Below are positions 1 to 10,213 of a stretch of 64,000 nt of DNA, piece after piece. The stretch is from UBA4132 sp037133675 (GTDB lineage Bacteria; Pseudomonadota; Gammaproteobacteria; Methylococcales; Methylomonadaceae): NCBI GenBank assembly GCA_037133675.1, contig JBAXNR010000007.1, positions 1 to 64,000 on the forward strand. Reading direction: 5' to 3'. A program made the translations under genes and the position numbers. Every line of letters starts with the position of its first letter. The stretch's first letter is position 1. The notes under the pieces were generated by a model. The model worked only from the letters and a program-made list of their open reading frames with translations. It was not told where the DNA came from and ran no database searches.

Positions 1-103
1 TGAAAATACGACTGTCAATCACGCCTTGTTGCTTTAAGGCTTTCAGTTGGACATCAAGGGATTGTTGACTGGTGGATACTCTGGCATAACCAAATAAACG
101 CAT
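1..103 (-). CDS. Serine recombinase (resolvase/invertase family), N-terminus only, cut by window edge
   Basis: Only the first 34 codons are in the window; the gene runs leftwards off the edge. The protein begins MRLFGYARVSTSQQSLDVQ, the catalytic N-terminus of small serine recombinases. Ser10 in the YARVST motif lines up with the nucleophile of gamma-delta/Tn3 resolvases. Members cut and rejoin DNA through a phosphoserine link during cointegrate resolution or inversion. Whether the rest of the gene is intact cannot be seen. It may belong to a transposon that flanks the toxin locus. Confidence 0.85.
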   Translation of the reverse strand, partial: MRLFGYARVSTSQQSLDVQLKALKQQGVIDSRIF

Positions 104-317
104 AGGAATGTCTCTTAAATCGTTTCATAGAAAATAGTGTCCATCATATAACAAAAACCGATTTATTAGACAGGAAAAATGGGGCGTTTTTGAGTGTCTA
201 TTAAGTTATAACTTCTTAGACGATCCCGAAAAAGCAAATCCTTCTATTTGAGTTTCGGTAAGGGTACTTTTTAAAAATACTTTTGCTAATTGGGTATTTG
301 CGGGTATATTTGTGGGT

Positions 318-1367
318 ATGTTCACAATAGACACTCTCAAAATTACCAAAGATATTCTTACTCTTATTACTCGAATTGACGAGTTTAAGGGGGCATGGAA
401 AGCTCTTGGTACACTTGCCCCAGACAGACTTCTTTCACTTCGTCGAGTTGCTACGATTGAAAGCATTGGCTCATCTACCCGTATTGAAGGCAATAAACTT
501 TCCAACAAGGAAATTGAGATACTCCTGGATAGGATTGAGATTAAGCAATTTTCGACACGGGACGAGCAAGAAGTCGCAGGCTATGCGGAAGTGATGGAGT
601 TGATTTTTAGTGCGTGGTCACACATACCTTTCACCGAGAACCACATCAAACAACTTCACCGTGATTTATTGATATACAGTGCCAAAGACGAATACCACCG
701 AGGCAACTACAAAATACAAGCGAATCATGTCGGCGCATTCGATGAAAACGGAAATCAAATTGCCGTTATCTTTGAAACCGCCTCAACTTTTGATACGCCA
801 CGATTGATGACTGAATTGGTTGATTGGTACAACCAAACAAAAAAAGAGCAGAGCTTACACCCACTTTTAGCTATTGCCATATTTACCGTCGTATTTCTTG
901 AAATCCATCCATTTCAGGATGGAAACGGGCGTATTTCAAGGGTACTGACAACACTTTTACTGTTACAGGCAGGGTATGCTTATGTTCCATACAGTTCGCT
1001 TGAATCGATCATAGAAGAGAATAAACAGGGCTACTATCTTGCCTTGCGACAAACCCAAAGTACCATTCGCACAGAAGCCCCCAATTGGGATTCTTGGATA
1101 CTGTTTTTTTTACGGTCTTTGAGTACGCAAGTCAGGCGACTCGAAAAGAAAGTCATTCATGAAAAATTGATGCTCTCTAAACTTCCAGAGCTTTCTTTAT
1201 CTATCCTGGAGCTTGCTCAAGAACACGGTCAAGTGTCAATTTCAGCTATTGTGACCTCCAAAAATGCGAATAGGAATACCATCAAAGCACACTTAAAAAA
1301 ATTGGTTGCTATGAATTTACTGATACAGCACGGTGCAGGGCGTGGCGTATGGTACACCTTGCCATGA
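318..1367 (+). CDS. Fic-domain protein (predicted AMP-transferase) with inhibitory helix and C-terminal winged helix
   Basis: Fic proteins usually transfer AMP from ATP to a hydroxyl side chain of a target protein. The core motif HPFQDGNGRISR (residues 197-208 from ATG 318) is complete, including the catalytic His197 and Arg205. An N-terminal inhibitory motif of the (S/T)xxxE(G/N) type is seen in SSTRIEGN (Glu57), so activity is probably autoinhibited in the same chain. The last 60 residues look like a winged helix-turn-helix, the common Fic plus wHTH layout of about 350 aa. A GTG six bases upstream (312) is an alternative start; neither start has a strong ribosome site. It stands alone, upstream of the toxin genes and with no antitoxin partner gene. 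Its target is unknown. Confidence 0.9.
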   Translation: MFTIDTLKITKDILTLITRIDEFKGAWKALGTLAPDRLLSLRRVATIESIGSSTRIEGNKLSNKEIEILLDRIEIKQFSTRDEQEVAGYAEVMELIFSAWSHIPFTENHIKQLHRDLLIYSAKDEYHRGNYKIQANHVGAFDENGNQIAVIFETASTFDTPRLMTELVDWYNQTKKEQSLHPLLAIAIFTVVFLEIHPFQDGNGRISRVLTTLLLLQAGYAYVPYSSLESIIEENKQGYYLALRQTQSTIRTEAPNWDSWILFFLRSLSTQVRRLEKKVIHEKLMLSKLPELSLSILELAQEHGQVSISAIVTSKNANRNTIKAHLKKLVAMNLLIQHGAGRGVWYTLP

Positions 1368-1564
1368 CATGGTCTAGGTGTAACGGCTTGCATTTGAAAA
1401 CAGTCATTTGGAATATTGAAAATATTTGAATAGCAATAAATAAAGGCGTACTATCAGTAAGCTTTTTGAAAACAGGTTTTTATTTAGCGTCCAATATGTT
1501 GAATCGAAATTAGCGTTAAAGCGGTTCATCAGGCAGGATTCATATATCCGCAGTGGAGTAACCT

Positions 1565-4500
1565 ATGGCTTCAACTGAAGAAACCGCAAAAACTAGCCAA
1601 GAAAAGCAGGGTGTCTCTGCACCCGCTATCACGCTTCCAAAAGGCGGCGGAGCTATTCATGGCATGGGCGAGAAATTTGCTGCTAATCCTGTTACAGGTA
1701 CTGGCTCAATGAGCATACCCATAGCAACCTCTGCTGGTCGATCTGGATTCAGTCCAGGACTTTCCCTCTCGTATGATTCTGGTGCTGGCAATGGAGTATT
1801 CGGCTTAGGCTGGAATCTCTCTATTCCCTCTATCACTCGCAAGACCGATAAAGGCTTACCTAAATATCAAGATGCCGAAGAATCTGACGTTTTCATTCTG
1901 TCAAGTGCAGAGGATTTAGTCCCATTTTTAGTCAAGCAAGGAAACAAATGGGAAAAGGAAGTTGTTCCCCCTCGGATTGTAGAGAATAAAACATACCGCA
2001 TTCAGAGTTACCGCCCTCGTATCGAAGGTTTATTTGCTCGTATCGAGCGATGGACTAATCAAACCGATTTAACCGACACTTTTTGGCGTTCCATTTCTAA
2101 AGACAATATCACTACTTGGTATGGTAGGACAGATGAGTATCGTATTTTTGATACAGCCGATCCTACTCATATCTTTTCTTGGCTAATTTGTGAAAGTTAC
2201 GATGACAAAGGCAATGTCATTATTTATCGATATGCCAAAGAAAATTCGGATGGTATAGACCTATCTCAAGCACACGAGCAAAACCGTTCACCAGAAAAAA
2301 ACTGTTCAATAGAAACAAGAACAGCCAATCGTTACCTAAAACATATTAAGTACGGCAATCTCAATCCTTATCTACCCACTTTGACCGCAACCGATTGGAC
2401 AGCTTTACCAAAAGAAGATAAATGGTTGTTCGAAGTAGTCTTTGACTATGGTGATCACGACGAAAACAATCCACTTCCAATAGAAGACGGAACAAAATGG
2501 CAAGTTCGTAACGATCCTTTCTCAAGCTATCGCGCTGGTTTCGAAGTGCGCACCTATCGCCTATGCCAGCGAGTATTAATGTTCCATCATTTCCCTGATG
2601 AGCAAGAAGTAGGTCTGAATTGCCTAATTCGTTCAACGAATTTCACCTATTCCTACGAAAAAAATCCTAACGACTCCAAAAATCCAATCTTTTCTTTACT
2701 GCTTTCAGCAACGCAAACAGGTTATAAACGTAATGGTAGCAGCAGTTATTTATCAAAATCACTACCGCCACTGGAATTTGAATACAGCTCCGTTCTTACG
2801 CCCGAACAATTACTACAACAACCTATTCGCACAATCGATAACAAAAGTTTGGAAAATATTCCCTCTGGTTTAAGTGGCGCAAACTACCAGTGGGTGGATT
2901 TAGATGGCGAAGGTCTTTCTGGCATTCTAGTCGAGCAAGCAGACGGCTGGTTTTATAAACGTAATCTCAGTGCAAATCATCAAATCATCGAATCTGATAC
3001 ACAAACCGAATATACAGCGGCTCATTTCGGAGACCTTGAGCGTGTTGCTAAAAAACCCAATACAAGCTTTGCTGGTGGTCAAGCCCAATTCTTGGATTTA
3101 GCAGGTAATGGTCAAACAGACTTAGTGGTCATGGATGGATATGTACGCGGATTTTATGAACGCACTTTTGATGAAGATTGGGAATCCTTCCGTACATTTT
3201 CCTCTTTCCCTAACCTAAACACACATGATCCTAATCTTAAATTTATCGATTTAACAGGCGATGGTCATGCCGATATTCTAATTTCCGAAGATCAAGCTTT
3301 CGTCTGGCACGCCTCTTTAGCGGAAGCTGGATTTGCACCCGCACAACGAGTAACGCAATTTTTCGATGAAGAAAAAGGTCCACGTCTCGTTTTTGCTGAC
3401 AGCACACAATCCATTTATTTAGCTGATTTTTCGGGTGATGGACTTACCGATATAGTCCGTATTCGTAATGGCGAAGTATGCTACTGGTCTAATTTAGGTT
3501 ATTGCCGTTTTGGAACCAAGGTGACGATGGATAACGCACCGTGTTTTGACTATCCCGATATATTTGATCAACGCCGTATTCGTTTGGCTGATACCGATGG
3601 TTCAGGGGTAACTGATATTATTTATCTGTATGACGGTGGAACAAAAATTTATTTCAATCAATCGGGTAACAGTTGGAGTTCCCCAGTTGTATTAACTGCT
3701 GTTCCAGCTACCGATAACATTAAATCAGTCTCCGTTGTCGATTTGTTGGGTAACGGTACAGCCTGTCTGGTTTGGTCATCACCTTTACCTGGCGATGCAC
3801 AGCAATCCATGAGTTATCTCAAACTGATGGGCGGACAAAAACCGCATTTGTTGATCAAATCAACCAATAATCTCGGTGCAGAAACCACGATTCAATATGC
3901 ACCCTCTACCAAATTTTATTTGAATGATAAATTGGCTGGTAAACCTTGGATTACCAAATTACCGTTTCCAGTGCATTGTGTCGAAAAAGTTACGGTAACA
4001 GATAAATGGAGGAAAACCAGTTTTTCAAGTACCTACTCATACCATCATGGTTATTTTGATGGCATTGAACGAGAGTTTCGCGGTTTTGGTCGTGTTGAAC
4101 AAGTAGATGTTGAATCTTATGGTCAATTCATCAACGGTAATTCTGTAAGTCCTTATATCACGGATGACAAAAATCTCTATCAACCGCCAGTCAAAACTAT
4201 AACGTGGTATCACACTGGGGCTTTTCTCGACCGTGAACGGATTATCAACCACTTCAAAGATGAATACTTCCCCGCACAACATCCAGAGTTTTCAAGCGTA
4301 TTTCAGGAACACGAGTTACCTCAACCAGACATAGCAGCCGAAAATCTCAATGCCGAAGAATGGCGAGAAGCACTGCGTGCCTGTAAAGGAATGATGTTAC
4401 GCCAAGAAGTGTACGAACTGGACATAGACGCGCTAGAACATCCAAAGAATCCAGAACAACTGCCAGTAAAATTATTCACGACCGCTTACCATAATTGTCA

Positions 4501-7500
4501 TATCCGTTGCCTGCAACCACAAACCGAAAACCGTCATGCGATATTTAAAAACCGTCATGCGGTATTTTTAGTTGCCGAAAGTGAAGCCATCACCTATCAC
4601 TATGAACTGGACATTCGAGAATCCGCGCTTGCTACGCTTAATCCAGACCCACGCATTGCCCATACCCTAAATCTTCAATTTGACGAATATGCTAATGTTC
4701 TACAATCCGTTGCCGTTGTCTATCCACGCATAGGTAAGTTTGAAGACAATGCCAATCTAGCCGATGGATTCACAGACGCACTTTCCCTAATCCACAAAGT
4801 CCAAGAAGAAACCCATTTGGCTTATTCTGAGACACGCTACACCGAAGATTTTGGAACTAAACCAGCAGATAAAAATGCGGCATTGGATAATCATCGTTTA
4901 CGTTTACCCTGTGAGGTTCTGAACTACGAACTGACGGGCATTAAACCCAAATCAGGCTTGTACTTTACGCTAAGTGAATTGCAAGATTTTCAACTCAGTC
5001 CAGTACATCAAAAATCAGGTACACCCGTAGCAGATATTCCCTATCAGCAAATACCCAACAGAACTAATTCAGAGAAACGTCTGGTCGAACACGCACGAAC
5101 GCTGTTTTTTGCTGAAAATCTAACCGATCCCTTGCCTTTCCGTGAACACGGTCGGCTAGGACTCACTTACGAAGCTTACAAATTAGCGCTCACTGATTCA
5201 TTGCTCGAAACGATATTCCAAAAAAATAAGCTGGATGAAATCATTGACAACATTACAAATACCACCGCTCGCAATAAGCTCAACGATCCAGCCAGCAGTG
5301 GCTATTTAAGCGGTGCAAAACTCACTACGCGCTTTGCATCCATTCCCGCCGCCGAATTAACAGGTCAATACTGGATACGCTCAGGTATCGCTGGTTTTGC
5401 CAACGATGCAACACAGCACTTCTATTTGCCAGAACGCTACACCGACCCTTTTGATAATGTCACCACACTAGAATACGACGGTAAATACGATCTGTTCATT
5501 CAGTCCAGCACTGATGCAATGGGCAATAAAACTACCGTTACCCAATTTGACTATCGTGTCCTTGCACCACGCGAGATGCAAGACATTAACGGCAATCTAT
5601 CAGAAGTCTATTTCGATGTATTAGGTCTGCCCACTGCAATGGCAGTCAAGGGTAAAGGCACAGAAGGCGACAATCTCAATGTTTTCAACGACAGCCTAGC
5701 TAATCCTGATTTAACCGAACTCACCGCCTTTTTTGTCAACAACTCCTACGATGAAACACAAGCCCACACTTGGCTAGATAATGCTACCGCCCGCCACGTT
5801 TACTACTTTGGCGAGATCGAAGAAAAGCTTCCAGATGGCAAGACTATAACCCGATGGAATCAACACCCCGCCTGTGCTTGTGGCATAGTCCATGAACAGC
5901 ACCTCAGCCAATTGACACAAGGACAACAAAGCCCACTACAAGCCGCTTTCGAGTATTCCGATGGCATGGGCAAAGTAGTCGTGAAAAAAGTCCAAGCCGA
6001 ACCTGAGAAAAAAGGACAATCCTTGCGCTGGGTCGCCAATGGCAAAACCATCCTTAACAATAAAGGCAAGCCCGTCAAACAATACGAACCGTATTTCAGT
6101 TCAGTCGGACATCACTTTGAAGAACCCAAAGAAGAAGGTGTCACACCAATCATTTATTATGATGCCGTAGGTCGCACAGTGCGTACCGAAATGCCCGATG
6201 GCAGTTACAGCCGCGTTGAATTCTCGCCTTGGTATGTCCGTAGCTACGACCAAAACGACACCGTAAAAGAAGCAGATAATACTTGGTTTACAGCAAAATC
6301 AGCAGGCTCACCAGAAGAACGCCGTGCCGCGCAACTGGCAGCCGAACACGCCGACACACCAGCACTCACGATACTCGACAGCCTAGGACGTGATGTTATT
6401 TCCATTGCCCACAATAAAGTAAAAGACGCAGCAGGTGTGTTAAAAGACGAAAAATATCTCACTTACACCAAGCTAGATGCCGAAGGCAAACCGCTATGGA
6501 TTCGTGATGCTCGCAAAAATTTAGTGATGCAATACATCACACCGCCAGATCCAAGCAATCAAGCTAGCGACCCCACAGGTTTTGCACCCTGCTATGACAT
6601 TGCAGGTAATATGCTATTCCAGCACAGCATGGATGCGGGTGATCGCTGGATGCTCAACGATGCAACTGGTAAACCAATGTTAGCTTGGGATAGTCGAAAG
6701 CATACCTTCCGCACTGATTATGACAAACTACACCGCCCAATCGGTTCTTACGTTAAAGGTGCAGATTCACTGGATGCAAACCGTATCATCCAATTTGAAA
6801 AAATCATTTATGGCGATACCCCTACTAACGGTCTAAGCGATGCACAAAAAAGCCAGTTAAACCTACGCGGTAAACCCTATCAACATTATGACAGTGCAGG
6901 GCTAGTCACCAGTATGGCAATCAACCCAAACACTGGCACAAATGAAGCCTTCGACTTCAAAGGCAATCCGTTACGCAGCACCCGTCAACTGGTCAAAGAT
7001 TATAAAGGCACAACCGACTGGTTAAAAAATCCAACACTGGAAGCTGATATTTTTACCAGCAGCATTCGTTATGATGCGCTCAATCGCCCGATTCAGTTAG
7101 TCGCCCCACACAGTAACCAAGCCAACACCAAGTTCAACATCATTCGCCCCAGCTACAACGAAGCCAATCTGCTCGAACAAGTCAATGTCTGGCTGGAACA
7201 ATCCACCGAACCCAACACCTTACTGAATCCAGATACTACAAACCTGAAAGCCGTCACCAATATCGACTACGATGCCAAAGGACAGCGCGTTAAGATTGAA
7301 TACAACGAGACAGGTCATCCCATCGTCACCGAATACAGCTACGATAAAAATACCTTTCGTTTGCTTCACTTAACCACCACCCGCCCTAAACACCCAGAAG
7401 CCGACCAACGTACTCTGCAAGACCTAAGCTACAGTTACGACCCCGTCGGCAACATCACTGACATTGGCGACGCAGCCCAACAAACCGTATTCTTCAAAAA

Positions 7501-9475
7501 CACCCGCATAACGCCCAGTAATAGCTATGTCTATGATGCCTTGTATCGGTTAATTCACGCCGAAGGTCGAGAACACGCCAGCCAAAATAATATCCAGCGT
7601 GATGCACAACGCTTCGAGCCGATTAATGAAATACCGTTTGTCAACAACCCAGAAGCCTTGCAGCGTTATAGCGAAGACTACCAATACGATCCCGTCGGCA
7701 ACATCTTAGGCTTGCAGCATACGGGCGGCGGTACAGAACGTTGGATACGCTGGTATCAATATGCACTGGACAGTAACCGCCTGCTTGCCACGCGCTTACC
7801 CAGTGACCTTAAGCGGCCGTTCTACGCAGCGAAACCCAGCTATAGCGCGAAATACAGCTACGATGCCCACGGCAACATGACTACCATGCCGCATTTGACG
7901 ATCATGGAATGGGACTATAAAGACCAACTCCGCGCCTCACAGCAACAGGTAGTCAATAATGGCGGCATGGGGGAAAAGACTTATTACGTCTATGACGCGG
8001 GTGGTCAGCGGGTGCGCAAAGTGACCGAAACCCAAAACAGCAATCTGAAAGACGAACGTATTTATCTCGGTGGCTTTGAGATTTACCGTGAGTTCAATGG
8101 CAACAATGACATTAAACTGGAACGCGAGACCCTGCATATCATGGATGATAAACAACGCGTTGCCTTGGTGGAAAGCCGTACCCAAGGCGATGACGGCTCA
8201 GCTAAGCAGTTGATTCGCTACCAGCTAGGCAATCATCTGGGATCAGCAGCCCTTGAAGTAAACGATAACGCCGCGCTGATTTCCTATGAAGAATATTACC
8301 CCTACGGTAGCAGCTCTTATCAGGCGGTCAATAAGGACATCAAAGCGGCGGCGAAGCGGTATCGTTACACGGGCATGGAACGGGATGAGGAGACGGGGTT
8401 GTCGTATCATGGGGCTAGGTATTATGCGCCTTGGTTGGGGCGGTGGGTTAGTTGTGATCCAGATGGCATTAGTGTTGGCATAAACCTCTATGTTTATGCC
8501 AGCAATAATCCTATAGGGCGAATAGATAGTAACGGTAGAGATGATAAGCCTGCGTCGCAACAGTCAAAACCTGATCTGTTTGATCCTAAGACATTTGTTG
8601 ATGAGAATTCGCTTATAAGTTTGCCAGGAACCCCTTCTGGGGTTGCGGTTGCTCCCATAAAGAAACCTTTTTGTCCACCTGGCTCAGTCCCTATTTTTCC
8701 TAGCCCAGGAAGGGGAGGAGGGTCTAGTGAACCTCAGGGTTGTCAACCAGAATCTAAGTATGATCCATGTGAAGGCGAGAAAATACCATTATGTAGATTT
8801 TTGACAGATAACCCTACTGCTGGTGATATATATGAAGGGTTCTTGGTAATTGGGGGTATTCTCATGCTTAGACAGGATATAAAGGCGATGTTCAGTTCTT
8901 CGAGTAGCATGAGAAGAGGTGTTCCAAAACAACTTGCAGGGAGTAACACTAGAGGTATCATTCCAAAACAAGCTACTGGACTAACAGTAGAGATTCTCGA
9001 ACCTGTAGCTACTCCTAAACCTCCAAATCTTTCGGCAAGTGAGTCGATTGTTATTGAAGGGTCTGGAAGTCAGCCGAGAGTACTGCAACTACCCGCTCCA
9101 CGGATGGATTTGGGTCCTACAGGTAAAGCCACAATACCTCAAACAACGATCGAAAGACGGGCAATGGAAGACGCATTAAATTCCCTACTTAGTTCTGGAA
9201 CGCGAGAGATGGGTATGACAGGTCATGATACTTTGGGAGCGCGACCTCGTGGTGTAGATATTCCGAATCTGGCATCCAATCTTGAGCTTCAGACTGCTTA
9301 TCCTGATGCCAAGGCAGCTGAATATAAATTTACTGCTTCATGGTCAGGGCTTCCAATGTCAATGTCTCAAACGCGTAATCTTAATCAAACACTGAGATAT
9401 GAACAAAACAGTGGAGATAAAACTGCACTTATTTATATTAATGTCTTACACGGTTTAGTTATTCGCGTCAGATAA
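1565..9475 (+). CDS. Tc toxin TcB-TcC fusion protein (SpvB / RHS) with variable C-terminal toxin
   Basis: This is the cocoon subunit of a Tc (ABC) toxin, which packs a cytotoxic C-terminus in a hollow RHS shell and docks on the TcA pore. The N-terminus (about 15-100, with LPKGGGAIHGMGEKF) is the SpvB domain. FG-GAP/VCBS-like segments follow (about 435-720), then the TcB middle region, then TcC RHS repeats (YDPVGNI, YDAHGN). The RHS core ends near residue 2325 with the DPDG...NLYVYASNNP...DSNG motif, the aspartate site of self-cleavage in TcC proteins. The remaining roughly 310 residues are the toxin and match no family I recognise. TcB and TcC are separate in Photorhabdus; here they are one 2636-residue chain. 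The start has a GTGGAG ribosome site. From about 8340 the coding strand turns G/T-rich, unlike the C-rich codons before it, suggesting exchange of the tip. Confidence 0.93.
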   Translation: MASTEETAKTSQEKQGVSAPAITLPKGGGAIHGMGEKFAANPVTGTGSMSIPIATSAGRSGFSPGLSLSYDSGAGNGVFGLGWNLSIPSITRKTDKGLPKYQDAEESDVFILSSAEDLVPFLVKQGNKWEKEVVPPRIVENKTYRIQSYRPRIEGLFARIERWTNQTDLTDTFWRSISKDNITTWYGRTDEYRIFDTADPTHIFSWLICESYDDKGNVIIYRYAKENSDGIDLSQAHEQNRSPEKNCSIETRTANRYLKHIKYGNLNPYLPTLTATDWTALPKEDKWLFEVVFDYGDHDENNPLPIEDGTKWQVRNDPFSSYRAGFEVRTYRLCQRVLMFHHFPDEQEVGLNCLIRSTNFTYSYEKNPNDSKNPIFSLLLSATQTGYKRNGSSSYLSKSLPPLEFEYSSVLTPEQLLQQPIRTIDNKSLENIPSGLSGANYQWVDLDGEGLSGILVEQADGWFYKRNLSANHQIIESDTQTEYTAAHFGDLERVAKKPNTSFAGGQAQFLDLAGNGQTDLVVMDGYVRGFYERTFDEDWESFRTFSSFPNLNTHDPNLKFIDLTGDGHADILISEDQAFVWHASLAEAGFAPAQRVTQFFDEEKGPRLVFADSTQSIYLADFSGDGLTDIVRIRNGEVCYWSNLGYCRFGTKVTMDNAPCFDYPDIFDQRRIRLADTDGSGVTDIIYLYDGGTKIYFNQSGNSWSSPVVLTAVPATDNIKSVSVVDLLGNGTACLVWSSPLPGDAQQSMSYLKLMGGQKPHLLIKSTNNLGAETTIQYAPSTKFYLNDKLAGKPWITKLPFPVHCVEKVTVTDKWRKTSFSSTYSYHHGYFDGIEREFRGFGRVEQVDVESYGQFINGNSVSPYITDDKNLYQPPVKTITWYHTGAFLDRERIINHFKDEYFPAQHPEFSSVFQEHELPQPDIAAENLNAEEWREALRACKGMMLRQEVYELDIDALEHPKNPEQLPVKLFTTAYHNCHIRCLQPQTENRHAIFKNRHAVFLVAESEAITYHYELDIRESALATLNPDPRIAHTLNLQFDEYANVLQSVAVVYPRIGKFEDNANLADGFTDALSLIHKVQEETHLAYSETRYTEDFGTKPADKNAALDNHRLRLPCEVLNYELTGIKPKSGLYFTLSELQDFQLSPVHQKSGTPVADIPYQQIPNRTNSEKRLVEHARTLFFAENLTDPLPFREHGRLGLTYEAYKLALTDSLLETIFQKNKLDEIIDNITNTTARNKLNDPASSGYLSGAKLTTRFASIPAAELTGQYWIRSGIAGFANDATQHFYLPERYTDPFDNVTTLEYDGKYDLFIQSSTDAMGNKTTVTQFDYRVLAPREMQDINGNLSEVYFDVLGLPTAMAVKGKGTEGDNLNVFNDSLANPDLTELTAFFVNNSYDETQAHTWLDNATARHVYYFGEIEEKLPDGKTITRWNQHPACACGIVHEQHLSQLTQGQQSPLQAAFEYSDGMGKVVVKKVQAEPEKKGQSLRWVANGKTILNNKGKPVKQYEPYFSSVGHHFEEPKEEGVTPIIYYDAVGRTVRTEMPDGSYSRVEFSPWYVRSYDQNDTVKEADNTWFTAKSAGSPEERRAAQLAAEHADTPALTILDSLGRDVISIAHNKVKDAAGVLKDEKYLTYTKLDAEGKPLWIRDARKNLVMQYITPPDPSNQASDPTGFAPCYDIAGNMLFQHSMDAGDRWMLNDATGKPMLAWDSRKHTFRTDYDKLHRPIGSYVKGADSLDANRIIQFEKIIYGDTPTNGLSDAQKSQLNLRGKPYQHYDSAGLVTSMAINPNTGTNEAFDFKGNPLRSTRQLVKDYKGTTDWLKNPTLEADIFTSSIRYDALNRPIQLVAPHSNQANTKFNIIRPSYNEANLLEQVNVWLEQSTEPNTLLNPDTTNLKAVTNIDYDAKGQRVKIEYNETGHPIVTEYSYDKNTFRLLHLTTTRPKHPEADQRTLQDLSYSYDPVGNITDIGDAAQQTVFFKNTRITPSNSYVYDALYRLIHAEGREHASQNNIQRDAQRFEPINEIPFVNNPEALQRYSEDYQYDPVGNILGLQHTGGGTERWIRWYQYALDSNRLLATRLPSDLKRPFYAAKPSYSAKYSYDAHGNMTTMPHLTIMEWDYKDQLRASQQQVVNNGGMGEKTYYVYDAGGQRVRKVTETQNSNLKDERIYLGGFEIYREFNGNNDIKLERETLHIMDDKQRVALVESRTQGDDGSAKQLIRYQLGNHLGSAALEVNDNAALISYEEYYPYGSSSYQAVNKDIKAAAKRYRYTGMERDEETGLSYHGARYYAPWLGRWVSCDPDGISVGINLYVYASNNPIGRIDSNGRDDKPASQQSKPDLFDPKTFVDENSLISLPGTPSGVAVAPIKKPFCPPGSVPIFPSPGRGGGSSEPQGCQPESKYDPCEGEKIPLCRFLTDNPTAGDIYEGFLVIGGILMLRQDIKAMFSSSSSMRRGVPKQLAGSNTRGIIPKQATGLTVEILEPVATPKPPNLSASESIVIEGSGSQPRVLQLPAPRMDLGPTGKATIPQTTIERRAMEDALNSLLSSGTREMGMTGHDTLGARPRGVDIPNLASNLELQTAYPDAKAAEYKFTASWSGLPMSMSQTRNLNQTLRYEQNSGDKTALIYINVLHGLVIRVR

Positions 9476-9481
9476 CGAAGC

Positions 9482-9506
9482 GGGACGGGGTATGTTACCC
9501 CGTCCC
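9482..9506. repeat. Perfect 11-bp hairpin just after the TcB-TcC gene (REP-like or terminator)
   Basis: The arms GGGACGGGGTA (9482-9492) and TACCCCGTCCC (9496-9506) pair perfectly around a 3-base loop, seven bases after the stop codon. No T-run follows, so it is a poor Rho-independent terminator. The arm resembles the GGACGGGAT arm of the palindromes around the nearby RAYT gene, so it may be a diverged member of that family. Confidence 0.7.
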
Positions 9507-9566
9507 AAACGTTTAGGATGTGGTGGTAGTTAGCAGTGTTGTCATGCCGATAGCAACAAACGTTAC

Positions 9567-9588
9567 GGACGGGATGAATATCCCGTCC
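9567..9588. repeat. REP-type palindrome upstream of the RAYT gene
   Basis: The arms GGACGGGAT and ATCCCGTCC form a perfect 9-bp stem with a GAAT loop, preceded by GTTAC. The same stem lies just after the RAYT gene (10174-10195) and, degenerate, at 10214-10235. Short palindromes beside a RAYT are the usual substrates of that enzyme. Confidence 0.8.
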
Positions 9589-9649
9589 AGCAATTACAGC
9601 AATTAGGCAGCAAGTTAAAAATAAAAGACAATAAAAGGAAACCAATACC

Positions 9650-10153
9650 ATGCCATCGCGCCGTGTAGCCGCTGATCTGAATGCTGGAACTTATTACCTA
9701 ACGCTGACCATTCAGCGTTGGTATTACCTGTTTGACCGTCACAACCGCTGGCAAATCTTGGCTGATTCATTGCGTTATTGCCAAGAGCATAAAGGGCTGG
9801 AATTAAACGGTTATGTTTTCATGCTGAACCACATTCATCTCATCGTCACTTCCCCAGACACAGCGGGTTTCCTGCGTGATTTCAAACGCTTTACCTCGGT
9901 AAAATTCAAAAGCAACCTAGAAACCACAGAACCCACGGTTTTAAGATTGTTTGTAGACGATGAAGGCAAGTATCGCTTCTGGATGGAAACCAACGTCCCA
10001 AAAAAGATTGAAAACCCAGCATTCTACCGACAGAAGCTCAACTACATTCACGAAAACCCGATAAGAAAAGGCTATGTAGCACACCCAGAACACTGGATTT
10101 GGTCATCCGCAAACCCCGCTACACCGTTGACCATTAAGTTATTTGCAATATAG
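9650..10153 (+). CDS. REP-associated tyrosine transposase (RAYT, Y1/HUH family)
   Basis: A 167-residue single-domain Y1 transposase, expected to nick and rejoin single-stranded DNA at REP palindromes. The HUH-type metal motif is His61-Ile-His63 in MLNHIHLIV, and the catalytic tyrosine is probably Tyr132 in KLNYIHENP. The length is typical of RAYTs. Related palindromes lie on both sides within about 80 bases. The gene sits between the TcB-TcC and TcA genes in the same orientation, so it has been inserted in, or travels with, the toxin locus. A GGA-rich stretch before the ATG at 9650 supports the start. RAYTs are usually domesticated single-copy genes rather than self-spreading ones. Confidence 0.9.
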   Translation: MPSRRVAADLNAGTYYLTLTIQRWYYLFDRHNRWQILADSLRYCQEHKGLELNGYVFMLNHIHLIVTSPDTAGFLRDFKRFTSVKFKSNLETTEPTVLRLFVDDEGKYRFWMETNVPKKIENPAFYRQKLNYIHENPIRKGYVAHPEHWIWSSANPATPLTIKLFAI

Positions 10154-10173
10154 CCACACAGTTAAAACGTTAC

Positions 10174-10195
10174 GGACGGGATAAATATCCCGTCC
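10174..10195. repeat. REP-type palindrome downstream of the RAYT gene
   Basis: This 9-bp stem with GGACGGGAT arms and an AAAT loop has the same arms as the copy at 9567-9588, and is also preceded by GTTAC. It lies 20 bases after the RAYT stop codon. Confidence 0.8.
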
Positions 10196-10213
10196 AGCGA
10201 AGGGAAATGTTAT

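Noticed and set aside
8243..8560. 105-residue minus-strand frame in the TcB-TcC gene
   Set aside because: Antisense to the highly conserved RHS core; a shadow caused by the G-rich coding strand.
9482..9506. Strong terminator after TcB-TcC
   Set aside because: The stem is perfect but no T-run follows; listed as a hairpin instead.
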